A stretch of 64,000 nt of DNA from Rhabditoides inermis (taxonomy: Eukaryota > Nematoda > Chromadorea > Rhabditida > Rhabditidae): contig CAWZYM010000271.1 in assembly GCA_963966185.1 (NCBI GenBank), positions 922,001-986,000 on the forward strand, written 5' to 3'. The number at the start of each line of letters is the position of its first letter. Position 1 is the first letter of the stretch. Below, piece by piece: positions 1 to 11,371 of this stretch. The notes under the pieces are model-generated. The model was not told the DNA's origin. It made no database searches and saw nothing but the letters and a program-made list of their open reading frames with translations. Made by a program: the position numbers and the translations under genes.

Positions 1-410
1 ACCGTAGTTTTGCGAACGACAAAGTCTCATGTTTCGCCGTTTGCGGTAGATTAGTAGTACACATCGTGTTCCCATTACCACGACAACCCTAAACACGGAT
101 TGTAGCTGCAGCACTTTCGCTCGTGCTGCGTGCTGGATTCTCGCTACTGATCTTCATTCTTTCTTGGAAACTATCTCGAAATCACAAAACACGCAGTGAG
201 GCGATTTTCGCTAATTTTGCCGAGCACGCAACGACCACGGTTCTTTAGCATAACTATGCAGACAAGTTCAAGAACATTTCTGAGTTAAGGCATATAAGCC
301 CTGACTTGAGATCCGTTTCCGGCATCGTGTACTCTCGTGGATAACGAGACGCATGCTTGTCTGAAGTGACGTCACAGCTGTCTTGTCATATTATCATTAT
401 CTGTTTGCAG
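1..410. other. Upstream or intronic sequence of the SP-RING gene
   Basis: No open exon with convincing coding character was found. The stretch ends in a splice acceptor (tttgcag) at 410, so it is most likely intron of the gene that continues into the window. Earlier exons lie to the left of the window. Confidence 0.5.
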
Positions 411-800
411 TGTGCCACCAGCTGTCGCAGCTCGCCTCGTCCGGCATCCGCCTGCCCCTCGTATGCGAGCGCACGCGTCGGCGACTCGTCATCCCAGCCA
501 GGTAAGTAATTACGCATATCCACTCTTCCACCCTCCACCGGCCACTGTCCTTTTTCGAAACAACTTTCGCCAACTGGTGATTTCTGAGTGTTTATCTCAC
601 ATTTTTTGTTATGCACTCAGTATCACAATGTTTCAGTCACTCACATCCAGTTTTTGAAGTGGAGAATTATTTATCAGACCTTTCTCAAACGTCCGGTTGC
701 AGGTCGATTCGCTGTCCGCATCCGCACGCCTTCGATCTCGAGCCATTCCTCGCCTTCCATCAGGAACACACCAACTTTGAGTGCCACTTCTGCAAGTGAG

Positions 801-846
<46 letters not shown>

Positions 847-2223
847 CGCTCTTTTTCAGGACGCTGTTCAACCTGGGCGACATTGAGATTGACCAGTTCA
901 TGGGCTCTATACTGCGGGAGACGGCGATGCGCCAGCCGCAGCCACTGGAGGTGTGGGTGGAGACGGCGAGCGGCGAGTGGAAAGATGTGGAGGGGACTGC
1001 CGCGGCTGCCAACAGGAAGAGAGAGCGAGCAGAGGAGGAAGGCGAGTCCGCACCACTCATTCATTCCGCCCAATATTCATGCACACGCCACGCTAGCGTG
1101 GGCAGTCCACACACTTGTATCGGACATTTATAAGAAGAAGAAAACCGATCAGCTCCTCGTAGTTCCCCCAATCTCACGTGACTCGTTTCAGCCGGCGGCC
1201 ACCCTCTGAAGCGCATCAAGTCGGAGCCGTTCCCGGGCGCGGCGCAGCAGCAGCCGCCGCCGCACTCGCCCTTCAACCTGCCGCCGCAGTCGGTGCCGTC
1301 CATGAGCATGCAGGGCATGTCGCCCGCCATGGCAAACGCCAGGTGAGCATCCACCACTCTCCACAGCCACGTGCACTTCACGTGCCGTATTTGCACTTGT
1401 GCGCCGGCAGTGCCTACAGTACATTTCCCATGTGCCTCGAAGCCATTTTGTTATTCAATCATCAGTTGCACAATGTTTCTTATGGGTACGATACATATTT
1501 GGAAATGTCCTTTCGTTTACACATCGCATAGTGGTGGGTATTTCTTCAAGTTTGCCGCCTACCAAGGCGTGTCACATCGAATCTGTTCGGCATACGTACT
1601 TTTCTACTTGTACTGATGTGTTCTTTTCAGCCCGCAGAAGGCGATGCGCACTCAGGAGGCGGCGTCTCCGGCCGCCGCCAAGCTCGCGCCCACCACCCCA
1701 TCCACCCCCGGCCTGCACCAGTCGTCCCCGCACCCGCCCCACCACAACCACGGCAGCGTGGAGACGGCGTCGGTCGCCGGATCGGCACCCTACACGCCCG
1801 CGTCCGTGTCGAGCGGACACCAGACCGCCCTCCCGCCGGACCCCAATGTCAGCAGCGCCAGCTTGGACCTAGACCTAGACTGCCTCGTCACCAAGGTTCG
1901 CGAATGAAGTTGCAATGTTGTACATGACCTCTCTTCGTAGTCTTTTTCATGCCAGTAATTAATGCCAAATCAAGTTTATATTGGATCGCAAACGACTGTG
2001 ATGCGTTAAAAACGAAATCAGTCAAAGGCATCCGTATCGAGGATCGAGGTTTTTCGCGACCGGCTCTCACCACCTTTGCTTTCAGACGGTGATGACGGCG
2101 GCGGAGATTCAGCGGTATCTGCGCGACGCCGAAGACTACGCCGGATTCGGCTCGTTCGATGCCGTCGAGAAGCTGACGAACGACTGGGACGACGTGGCGC
2201 AGATCATCTCCGAGCACCGATGA
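411..2223 (+). CDS. SP-RING (MIZ) zinc finger protein, PIAS/ZMIZ type, 5' partial
   Basis: Exons 411-501, 703-795, 860-1041, 1192-1342, 1631-1895 and 2086-2223 join in frame to 305 visible residues ending in TGA. The first three encode an SP-RING: LVCERTRRRLVIPAR, then CPHPHAFDLEPFL and FECHFCK, then a conserved IEIDQFMGSIL helix. This order matches PIAS and ZMIZ/Tonalli proteins, which act as SUMO E3 ligases or transcription cofactors in the nucleus. What follows is a Gln/Pro/Ser-rich low-complexity region (KRIKSEPFPG, then PHPPHHNHG) and an acidic C terminus, more like ZMIZ than short PIAS forms. The 1042-1191 intron uses a GC donor (AAG|gcgagt), required to keep phase. The 796-859 intron holds a CT microsatellite. 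Family assignment comes from motifs read by eye; PIAS versus ZMIZ is not settled. Confidence 0.8.
800..842. repeat. (CT)n microsatellite in intron
   Basis: A CT dinucleotide tract fills most of the 64-base intron between the second and third SP-RING exons, so it also serves as the polypyrimidine tract. Confidence 0.9.
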
Positions 2224-2710
2224 TCGGAGAGAGAGAGAGAGAGAGAGAGAGAGACGTTCCTCCCGGTGTGGTCGCCGCCATGTGGCCGTAGCGGCTTGTC
2301 TAGACTGATTTGAGATCAACTTTTTTCAGTTTAATATGATATTTTTTGCATTGTTACTCGTTTCATCTCTCACATTTCACATTCGTTTTATTTACAGTAA
2401 TACAAAAGCTCTTAGAGAGTGTTCGTGCTATAGTTGTATGTTTGATCACTAGTGTTCAACTCGGCCCACGTTTGAGATATATATGCATATTGTGTACACC
2501 ACCCGTATTTATTCCAACGAGATCGTCCCCATCACACACACACACACATATACCATGTTACATGTTGAGATACTTATGCCGTGTACAGTTTTCACATCCA
2601 TTAATACATTTTTATCATCGTCGTTGAGTGAAGAATGCAACCGTTTGAGGCGCGCGCACTGCAACGTTACCCCATCGATATTCGAAAACAATAAACTGTT
2701 TGAAAAATGT
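2224..2710 (+). other. Probable 3' UTR of the SP-RING gene
   Basis: The stretch starts with a (GA)n tract at about 2227-2254 and has a CA repeat near 2534. AATAAA at 2690-2695 is the first good polyadenylation signal after the stop. No coding exon is seen here. Confidence 0.55.
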
Positions 2711-2885
2711 TTTTTTTGTTGAACTTTGATTTGAAAAAAAAACTGGTTATTATGCCAACTTCGTATCAGAAAGAAGAGATGAAGTGCAGGGGTTGTGCAG
2801 CTACATATTTGCATCAATTACCTTTATTGGTGGTAGATAAAATAATGATAAGATGCAAGTTTGCGACTGACATTGGAATACGCTC

Positions 2886-3840
2886 TCAACGGCGAGATCC
2901 GTCTTCGAAGAAGACTCCTCCGTCGATGGCGCAGTACTTGGGGCAGATTCCGCGCTCTCCGCCGCCTCCACGCTGTCCGGGGTTTCCAGGAGTGCCGGGG
3001 TTTCCGTCCGATCCGGGAGATCCGGGGTTTCCATCGGGTCCTTTGGGTCCAGGTCCTCCAGGGTTTCCGTTTGATCCGGGAGATCCAGGCTGTCCGGGAG
3101 GTCCCTGAGGTCCGGGGGGTCCCTGAGGTCCAGGTGCTCCAGGAATGAGTCCCTCCGATGGCGCGGGCGCTCCAGGCTCTCCAGGGGCTCCAGGCGATCC
3201 GGGGTTTCCGTTCGGTCCGGGGGGTCCCTTGGGTCCGGGCTGTCCGGGTGCGCCATCGTTTCCAGGTGCTCCGGGCTGTCCCGGGCTTCCACCATCTCCA
3301 GGAGGTCCAGGAGGTCCAGCAGGTCCGGGAGGTCCAGCGGCACAGGGACGGCAAGGCGGCGGGTTCGCCTGCGAACACGGCTGCTGAGGCGGCTTTCCAG
3401 GGTTGCCGGGCGCTCCGGGGGCTCCCGGGTTTCCGGGGCGTCCGGGGTTGCCGGGCGTGCCGGGAGGTCCGGCAGGTCCAGCCACGCAACAGTCGGAGCA
3501 GGATCCTCCAGCGGTTGCGCCCCCTCCGAGCACTCCCATGTCGGGTCCAGTCGCGTATCCTGCCTGACGGGCCGTCCTGTTGCCGGCGGTCTTCAGGTGG
3601 TTCACTTCTTCCCAGATGTCCTTGGAAGAGTTCTGAAAAGTTGATTTGTGAATTACGAGAGATAGACGGCGATACAACCTTGCAGATTTCGACCTCAGCC
3701 TGCATGGTCCTTCTCACATGGTGCACGTAGTTGTACACCATGGGAAGTGTGAAGCACACCGAGAGAATGGCGACCACCGAGAAGGTGACGGCCGAGTAGG
3801 CCACGAAGCGGTACGCCTTCACACGAGTCTCCAAATCCAT
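2886..3840 (-). CDS. Cuticle collagen A
   Basis: The exons are 3679-3840 (54 codons) and 2886-3632, giving 302 residues; the 46-base intron is phase 0. The N terminus ([17 protein letters not shown]) begins the nematode cuticle collagen N-terminal domain with one membrane anchor at about residues 10-36. A subtilisin-like processing site (RTAR) follows near residue 73. The Gly-X-Y blocks are broken by cysteine clusters (SCSDCC; PPCRPC), and the C terminus has [16 protein letters not shown]. Cysteines form interchain disulfides, and tyrosines in the tail can be cross-linked. Product: secreted trimeric collagen of the exoskeleton. It is closest to collagen B just downstream; the two share nearly identical tails. 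Length is usual for the family (about 280-320). Confidence 0.95.
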
Positions 3841-3877
3841 GTTGCTGGAGTGCTGTTGGCGCTCCGTCGGAATCCGC

Positions 3878-3955
3878 TTTTATACGCTGACTGCGTCGTT
3901 GTTTAGCATGTGTCAAAGGCGGAGCGCCCGGAGTGAGACTGTGAAAACCTGTTGC
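3878..3955 (-). promoter_or_regulatory. Promoter of cuticle collagen A
   Basis: TATAAAA (plus-strand ttttata) lies at 3878-3884, 38 bases upstream of the ATG. Further upstream are a GGCGGAG box at 3918-3924 and an aaaacctgttgc box at 3944-3955. Both boxes recur in the same order in front of the other three collagens. Confidence 0.65.
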
Positions 3956-4708
3956 AGAGCAGTGTACGGTCGACTCCCGTGGAATTTCGGTCCTAAAGCC
4001 ACGCTCTCAAATTAGGCTGTAAACAATATCAGCACGGGGCGAAAACAATAAGAACGCACTATGCATAACCTAGTTGACAACAGTGAGAAATACACTATGA
4101 TTTTTGTTCATCTCGACTACATTAGTAATCTCAGCTGTTCATGAGAAATGCGATATACGACAACGTACTCTTTATTTGATATTTTGATTTTTCATCAGTA
4201 CAAACGTTAATGTTCGTAGTAAAATTTAACTATTGTTGTATTTCTTTGAAGTGATTGTTGTTCGATTTTTAACAGTTTTTTTTCTCGGTTTTCAGGTTAG
4301 CATTTTCCGTGATTAACAAAAAAATGAGCATTTTTGAAAAGAAAACACGTTTGAAAGAGGTTCATTGAATGTGTTTTCGAATTGTTTGCAATCTTCTGTA
4401 ATGAAATGTGAAAATCTGATAGTTGTCCTATGGTCGACCGCCGACCTCGCTTCTGTCTTCTGTGCACGCGTGCATGGGATCACGCGATCGTAGGAGAGCA
4501 TCAGAACTAATGAGAAAAAAAAACCTTTTCCGCGTTGTTCGTTTTATAAAACCAAACCTCATACTTCACACATATTGAACTGATCAAACTGTTTGTTACT
4601 TGTATACGATTACCACTTTCAACTATGCATTGACATCAAACGATTTTATTTGTTCGATGCAAAGAGCGATAAAGAATAATGGAAAGGAATATTGATTCCA
4701 AACTGCGC
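3956..4708. other. Intergenic between collagens A and B
   Basis: AT-rich sequence with short poly-A and poly-T runs. I see no exon, RNA gene or clear repeat. It must hold the distal control region of collagen A and the 3' end of collagen B. Confidence 0.6.
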
Positions 4709-5626
4709 TTAGCGGCGAGATCCGTCCTCGAAGAAGACTCCTCCGTCGATGGCGCAGTACTTGGGGCAGATTCCGCGCTCTCCGCCGCCTCCACGCTGTC
4801 CGGGGTTTCCAGGAGTGCCGGGGTTTCCGTCCGATCCGGGAGATCCGGGGTTTCCATTGGGTCCTTTGGGTCCAGGCCCTCCGGGATGCCCATCTGATCC
4901 GGGAGATCCAGGCTGTCCGGGAGGTCCCTGAGGTCCGGGAGGTCCCTGAGGTCCAGGTGCTCCAGGAATGAGTCCCTCCGATGGCGCGGGCGCTCCAGGC
5001 TCTCCAGGGGCTCCAGGCGATCCGGGGTTTCCGTTCGGTCCGGGGGGTCCCTTGGGTCCGGGCTGTCCAGGTCCGCCATCGTTTCCAGGCGATCCCGGCG
5101 ATCCGGGGCTTCCACCATCTCCAGGGGGTCCAGGGGGTCCGGCAGATCCGGGAGGTCCAGCGGGGCAGGGGCGGCAAGGCGGCGGGTTCGCCTGAGGACA
5201 CGGCTGCTGAGGCGGCTTTCCAGGGCTGCCGGGCGATCCGGGAGCTCCAGGGTTTCCGGGGCGTCCGGGCTTTCCGGGCGTTCCGGCGGGTCCGGCGGGT
5301 CCAGCTCTGCAGCAGTCGGAGCACGATCCACCTGCCTGACGCGCCTGTCGCACAGTGGCGTTGCCGGCGGTCTTCAGGTGGTTCACCTCCTCCCAGATGT
5401 CCTGCGACGAGCTCTGCAGTATTCAGTATACCTGTTAGCATCATTACTGATTTAGAGATCGTACCTTGCAGAGGGCGACTTCAGACTGCATGGTCCTCCT
5501 GACGTGGTGCACGTAGTTGTACACCATGGGGAGGGTGACGCAGACGGAGAGAACGGCGACCACCGAGAAGGTGACGGCCGAGTAGGCCACGAAGCGGTAC
5601 GCCTTCACACGAGTCTCCAAATCCAT
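4709..5626 (-). CDS. Cuticle collagen B
   Basis: The exons are 5465-5626 (54 codons) and 4709-5413, giving 288 residues with a 51-base phase-0 intron. The N-terminal anchor domain is nearly identical to collagen A (residues 1-54 differ at a few positions), followed by [20 protein letters not shown]. The Gly-rich N-terminal spacer of A (about 14 residues before SCSDCC) is missing, which explains the shorter length. The processing site reads [11 protein letters not shown] rather than RTARQAG, so cleavage probably uses a shifted basic pair. Gly-X-Y blocks, the PCRPC cysteine cluster and the CPKYC tail are as in A. Role: structural collagen of the cuticle. Confidence 0.95.
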
Positions 5627-5663
5627 GTCGCTGGAGTGCTGTCATAACTGCGATTGACTCTGT

Positions 5664-5736
5664 TTAAATACGCAGAAGGTTGTACAACGGGTGAATGGAG
5701 GCGGAGCATGGTTGAGAGAGTAAAAACAGGTTACAG
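5664..5736 (-). promoter_or_regulatory. Promoter of cuticle collagen B
   Basis: A weaker TATA-like box (TATTTAAAC, plus-strand 5662-5670) lies 36-44 bases upstream of the ATG. GGCGGAG is at 5700-5706 and aaaacaggttacag at 5723-5736, the same arrangement as in the other three collagens. Confidence 0.55.
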
Positions 5737-6501
5737 GATGTGAATGTTTTCCATATTTCGTATTTGATACCTTTAAGCGTAGTTTGCAAAACGTCACTGT
5801 ATTGCACTTTTCTTTGTGAAGGCTTTGTTTTCTGAAAAAGTCGAGCGGGATCTCGGAAGATTGAATTTCGAATGTTGAATCCAGCTCCAAAACTCCTCCA
5901 AAAAGATTTCGCTTTCAAATATCCCTGTCTTCGACTCTGGAAGAGTAGAATCATGAACTACTATTAGTTCTCCAGTCTTCCGAGTGATTGCTCTAACTGT
6001 GCACGATCCGTGATATCGAACATTCTACCCGTAAACTGACAAACTCCGTGCAATTCTGCTGTAAACAATGCGACGCAAGACGAAAACACACTAAGAGTAG
6101 TGGCTAGATTGACATGAGACAAGAAAGTACACTCGGTATTTTGATCAACATCAACACTACGTTGTGGGTTTGAAGTTCGGCTATACACTTTTTATGTTCG
6201 GCTAACACCAAACACCAAACACTTATTTTTGTTTCATAAACTTGAAATAACACGGTGACCCATTACCAGAAAAGTGTTATATAAGAATAGTTAAGTGATG
6301 CCTAAAAATCCGAACATTCATTATTTTCATTCGAATGTTCGTTTTTTCATTGTGTTCATTCGTTTAATTAATGTATTAATGATGTGCTTTTTGTTTGTAG
6401 AAGATATACGTATAGCAATTATTTAGCATCAAACAGTTTTATTTGTGCGATGCATGAAGCAGAATATGAAAATGCTCTGGAAAACTGCTTCCCAATGGCG
6501 C
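5737..6501. other. Intergenic between collagens B and C
   Basis: AT-rich sequence. Open frames here are short and have no family features. Nothing else is recognised. Confidence 0.6.
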
Positions 6502-7451
6502 TTAACGGCGAGTTCCGTCCTCGAAGAAGATTCCTCCGTCGATGGCGCAGTACTTGGGGCAGATTCCGGGCTCTCCGTCGGATCCCTTGGGTCCGGCCTG
6601 TCCGGGCTGTCCGGGCTGTCCATCGGCTCCGGGCTGTCCGTCGGGTCCGGCGGGTCCCTTCTGTCCGGGCTGTCCGTTCTGTCCGTTGGATCCAGGGGCT
6701 CCGGGCTGTCCGGGAGGTCCCTGGGGTCCGGGGGCTCCAGCGGGTCCAGGGGCTCCAGGCACAAGAGGCTCGGACTGAGCGTTCTGTCCAGGCTGTCCAG
6801 GGGCTCCAGGGGCTCCAGGCTGGCCGTTGGGTCCAGGGGGTCCCTTGGGTCCGGGCTGTCCGGGGGCGGCGTCGTTTCCGGGGGCTCCAGGGAGTCCAGG
6901 GGCTCCAGCATCTCCAGGCTGTCCAACGGGTCCGGGAGGTCCGGGGGGTCCGGCGGGGCAAGTCTTGCAGGGAGGAGGAGTGACGGGGTCGCAAGGCTGC
7001 TGGGGCGGCTTTCCGGGGTTTCCAGGGAGTCCAGGAGCTCCGGGCTTTCCGGGGCGTCCGGGCTTTCCGGGGGTTCCGGCGGGTCCAGCAGGTCCGGCAA
7101 CACAGCAGTCGGAGCAAGATCCTCCGGCGGAAGCGGCTCCTCCAGTAACTCCAACATCGTATCCAGCCTGACGGGCGGTCCTGTTTCCGGCGGTCTTCAG
7201 GTGGTTCACCTCGGACCAGATGTCCTTGGACGACGTCTGAAACATCGAATTGTCACACTCCAAAGCACGACCAGTTCACATCAACGCACCTTGCAGAAGG
7301 CGACCTCAGACTGCATGGTCCTCCTGACGTGGTGCACGTAGTTGTACACCATGGGGAGGGTGACGCAGACGGAGAGAACGGCGACCACCGAAAAGGTGAC
7401 GGCCGAGTAGGCCACGAAGCGGTACGCCTTCACACGCTGCTCGAGATCCAT
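6502..7451 (-). CDS. Cuticle collagen C
   Basis: The exons are 7290-7451 (54 codons) and 6502-7236, giving 298 residues. The start reads [17 protein letters not shown], with one membrane anchor. The RTAR processing site, the SCSDCC cluster, the [10 protein letters not shown] cluster and the [16 protein letters not shown] tail are all present. Its Gly-X-Y block is rich in GQPG triplets (about one Gln per triplet), unlike A and B with GNPG and GSPG, so C and D form a separate subgroup. The second exon is almost the same as that of collagen D, pointing to recent duplication or gene conversion. Role: cuticle structure. Confidence 0.95.
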
Positions 7452-7491
7452 GCTGAGAATGGAGTGCTGTTGTCGGTGTGCCGTCGCGCGC

Positions 7492-7582
7492 TTTTATACG
7501 CCTGCCCGAGGACGGCTTGTTAATTGAAGGACACCAAGGGCGGAGTCAAGTGCAAACGGCAAACGCGCGCAAAAACCCGTTA
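7492..7582 (-). promoter_or_regulatory. Promoter of cuticle collagen C
   Basis: TATAAAA (plus 7492-7498), GGCGGAGTCAAGTGC at 7539-7553 and aaaaacccgttagaac at 7571-7586. The second box is shared over 15 bases with collagen D. Confidence 0.65.
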
Positions 7583-8765
7583 GAACAGAGAAAGCACACC
7601 CAGCTCATCACAAATTTCGGTGATTGAGAGAAGCCGTCTCCCAGTTAGGCATTGGCCGTGACTGGCACGGTTACAAATTTCAACTTTATGCCCTTTGTGA
7701 TTGAAACTGACTGAAGTATGAAGATATAATGGTGATCTGTTTTGAATTGACTTTTTTCAAACTAAAACATGTTTGCGAAGAAACTAAGCGTGACGTGAAA
7801 TATGAAAACATATTTCGTAAAGATGTTCTTTTTTAATACTCTTTTTAATACATTGAAAGTAATTGATTCACTGCCGATATCATGAATACAACAACGGAGA
7901 TGAAACACAAAAGGGTTTAGTCTGCGTGAAGTATTTGTCGGTGGTTCCTTCTTCTCTCTTGTCGAGATCCGACGTGAAGAAGAGGTGGTGTGCTCGGTCT
8001 CGCGTTGTTCGAATCCTACTCTGAAATACTTCATTGATTCATCATAATTATATCACTTGTAATATTGTACAAGTATGCCATTGTTCTTGTCTCATACACT
8101 GAGACTATCAACGCCTGAAAAACAACAGTGTCCGGCAATTGATTACAATACAGTTCGTATCGTATGCATATCTTCAACATCAACATGAAAAAACTAGGCA
8201 ATTTTTTTTAAAGAGAGGTCAACATGCATGACTTACATGCAATATTGTACAACTATTGCAATATTCGATCTTTCCTCTTTGAAGTGACAGTTGCCATTTT
8301 CTGACATTTTTTTGTCAGTGATTAATCTTAATCAAAATTAATTGGATTAAAGTAACGGAATTGCAGCGTTCTTTAGAAATTATCATCGATACTAGCTGAG
8401 CGGATGGACAAAAGTTATGTCCCACAGTAGTCTTTAATAAGAACAAAGCACAATTTGTATCTCTAATTTTCTGCTTCTCACAAATCTGCACACTCTTGCT
8501 GCAAGTCGTGAAGTTCGTATATCTTGAGTGGTTATTTGCTGCCAAGTCGCGCTGTGTGCGGCGGAAAAGTGAGCGATGGGCGGGCGAGCGAGATCGAACA
8601 GATCACTAGCGTTGTGTTGTTGTGTGTTGTATGTTTTGGGTTTTTCACATTTCACATTATCAAAAGTATACCATCGAATCATTTTATTTGTATCAGTGTT
8701 TCGCACCGATAAAAACAAGAAGAACGATGTGAATGATATTGAGCCTTTCTGTTTCCAGAAGACGC
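7583..8765. other. Intergenic between collagens C and D
   Basis: AT-rich and unremarkable, about 1.2 kb. No exon chain on either strand satisfied splice and phase rules. Confidence 0.55.
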
Positions 8766-9736
8766 TTAACGGCGAGTTCCGTCCTCGAAGAAGACTCCTC
8801 CGTCGATGGCGCAGTACTTGGGGCAGATTCCGGGCTCTCCGTCGGATCCCTTGGGTCCGGCCTGTCCGGGCTGTCCGGGCTGTCCATCGGCTCCGGGCTG
8901 TCCGTCGGGTCCGGCGGGTCCCTTCTGTCCAGGCTGTCCGGGCTGTCCGTCCTGTCCGGGGGCTCCGGGCTGTCCGGGGGGTCCCTGGGGTCCGGCGGGT
9001 CCGGCGGGTCCAGGCTCTCCGGGCACGAGCGGCTCAGAGACAGCGTCCTGTCCGGGCTGTCCGGGCGCTCCAGGGGCTCCAGGCTGGCCGTTGGGTCCAG
9101 GGGGTCCCTTGGGTCCGGGCTGTCCGGGGGCGGCGTCGTTTCCGGGGGCTCCAGGGAGTCCAGGGGCTCCAGCATCTCCAGGCTGTCCAACGGGTCCGGG
9201 AGGTCCGGGGGGTCCGGCGGGGCAAGTCTTGCAGGGAGGAGGAGTGACGGGGTCGCAAGGCTGCTGGGGCGGCTTTCCGGGGTTTCCGGGGAGTCCAGGA
9301 GCTCCGGGCTTTCCGGGGCGTCCGGGCTTTCCGGGGGTTCCGGCGGGTCCGGCAGGTCCAGGCATGCAGCAATCGGAGCAAGATCCTCCGGCGGAAGCGG
9401 CTCCTCCAGTAACTCCAACATCGTATCCAGCCTGACGGGCGGTCCTGTTTCCGGCGGTCTTCAGGTGGTTCACCTCGGACCAGATGTCCTTAGCGGATCC
9501 CTGTAAGCAAATCAATGAGATTATGCATACATAACATCAACTAAACTATACAAAGTGAAATTCGAAACACTCACCTTGCAGAAGCTGATCTCGGACTCCA
9601 TGGTCCTCTTCACATGGTGCACGTAGTTGTACACCATGGGGAGGGTGACACAGACGGAGAGAACGGCGACCACCGAGAAGGTGACGGCCGAGTAGGCCAC
9701 GAAGCGGTACGCCTTCACACGAGTCTCCAAATCCAT
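8766..9736 (-). CDS. Cuticle collagen D
   Basis: The exons are 9575-9736 (54 codons) and 8766-9500, giving 298 residues with a 74-base intron. The anchor domain reads [17 protein letters not shown] and exon 1 ends [19 protein letters not shown] processing site, SCSDCC, CKTCPAG and [16 protein letters not shown] follow. Length equals collagen C, and the Gly-X-Y region differs mainly in a central block ([10 protein letters not shown] here, [10 protein letters not shown] in C). It is the 5'-most gene of the cluster on the minus strand. Role: cuticle collagen. Confidence 0.95.
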
Positions 9737-9773
9737 GTCGCTGGAGTGCTGACTTCTCGGCTGTGGAGCGGGC

Positions 9774-9870
9774 CTTATATAGCCGGAACGCGCGGCTTGA
9801 AGGTCGCATAGGCGGAGTCAAGTGCGCGTTGCGCCTCCATCCCGCGCGCACCCGCCAAAAAACCCGTTGC
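9774..9870 (-). promoter_or_regulatory. Promoter of cuticle collagen D
   Basis: TATATAAG (plus 9774-9781), GGCGGAGTCAAGTGC at 9811-9825 and aaaaaacccgttgc at 9857-9870. Order and rough spacing match the other three genes. Confidence 0.65.
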
Positions 9871-10522
9871 CAGGCGGTGGCGAAATGAAATTCGTGTCTC
9901 CGATCGCAAAGAGAGAGAGCGAGCAGGGAAAAACCAGGCGAACACCGACTTCCTGAACCAGCCGAACGCACCTCTGGCACTAGGCGCGATTACGGTATAT
10001 CTGTTGGAAGCATCTCCCGCCCGCTTTGTATTGAGTGCGCTTGGTTAGCTGGTTCGAGAAGGCTTACAAATCAACTGCGCACGTTTCCCTTTATCGGCCG
10101 CAATTGTTTATCTTCAAAGTGTAATATTGGAACCCATTAGCGAACGAGGAGAGGAGAGAGGAGGCAAAAAGCAACGGAACTCATCAAGGATGCGTGCATC
10201 GTTTTTGATTCAGCAAAACCTGACATATCCGGATTCTGCGATCAGAGAGGGTCTAGTGTTTCGTCCTGTTTGTATGTTGATGCACTGCAATTTCTTTGCG
10301 TATTCGCCAATCATTGAGTAACTCGAATGGCAGCCCGAAATTTCGTGATTTCTCACCAAATAGGATCTCTAGATCACCGCCACAGTTTCAATAGGCGGTT
10401 TCAAGGTTTCCCATTGCTCTCGCCTTCGAAATGAGCGACGTTCTCTCGCGAATGCCAGCGCTCTCTCACCGTGCGCCGACCTTGGCGGACCAAGCTGGAA
10501 TGTGCACTGCCATTGCACCCTC

Positions 10523-10562
<40 letters not shown>

Positions 10563-10654
10563 CGTTGCTCATCTCCTTTAGAAAAACCGCTGTCAAGGTG
10601 AAAACAACAAAATTGAAGATTTGAAGAGAAAGAGAGAAAGAGAGAAAGAGAGAA

Positions 10655-10691
<37 letters not shown>

Positions 10692-11054
10692 AAGAGAGAA
10701 AGAGAGAGATCACACCACAGATACGATACAGTCTGCGGCTATTTATCGAAAACACCGGCGAGTACGCACTTGACACTAAAAAGGGTCATTGCACTTGTGG
10801 GACTCTGTGTCTGCAACTCTATTGTGTCATTATGTGAAAGTGTCTCACACAACGGGAGAACACCAATGAGCTGCGCATGTACCCGAATGCCTCTGCGTAG
10901 TTATAAATCTGCAGAGATCTCTGATCATCATATCGCGCAACCGCAACGCCTCCGTCAAGTCAAACAATGTATTGCTCATATTCACAACAGGGTGGGCGTG
11001 CGAGTGCGTAGAAATCTGTGCGAGGCGGTGAGAAGGATGGTGCGGAGAGGTCGC
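9871..11054. other. Intergenic with CT and GA tracts in inverted orientation
   Basis: A (CT)n tract at about 10522-10558 is followed about 70 bases later by a (GA)n/(GAAA) tract at about 10628-10709, so the two could pair as a long stem. Apart from this I see no exon or RNA gene. Confidence 0.55.
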
Positions 11055-11246
11055 TCAGATGGCGAACACGTAGCAGTTGTGCTTGTCGCCGCCCTCGACG
11101 CAGTAGCGATGGCTGTCCGCCTGGTACGACACGGTGCCGTCCACACACATGACAGCGAACGACTCTTCAGGGAAATGCTCCAACAGGTCGGCGTAGATGC
11201 CTGCCTTCGCCTCCGCAGCAGAGCCCTTCACGTGCTGCAACGACTA

Positions 11247-11284
<38 letters not shown>

Positions 11285-11315
11285 CTCTGTCCCTGTCCAT
11301 ATGTCTGTCTGTCTG

Positions 11316-11371
<56 letters not shown>

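Noticed and set aside
2861..3387. Plus-strand frames over the collagen second exons (Pro/Gly/Cys or Leu-Ser-Gly repeats)
   Set aside because: These are shadows of Gly-X-Y repeats; the minus-strand collagens explain the sequence fully.
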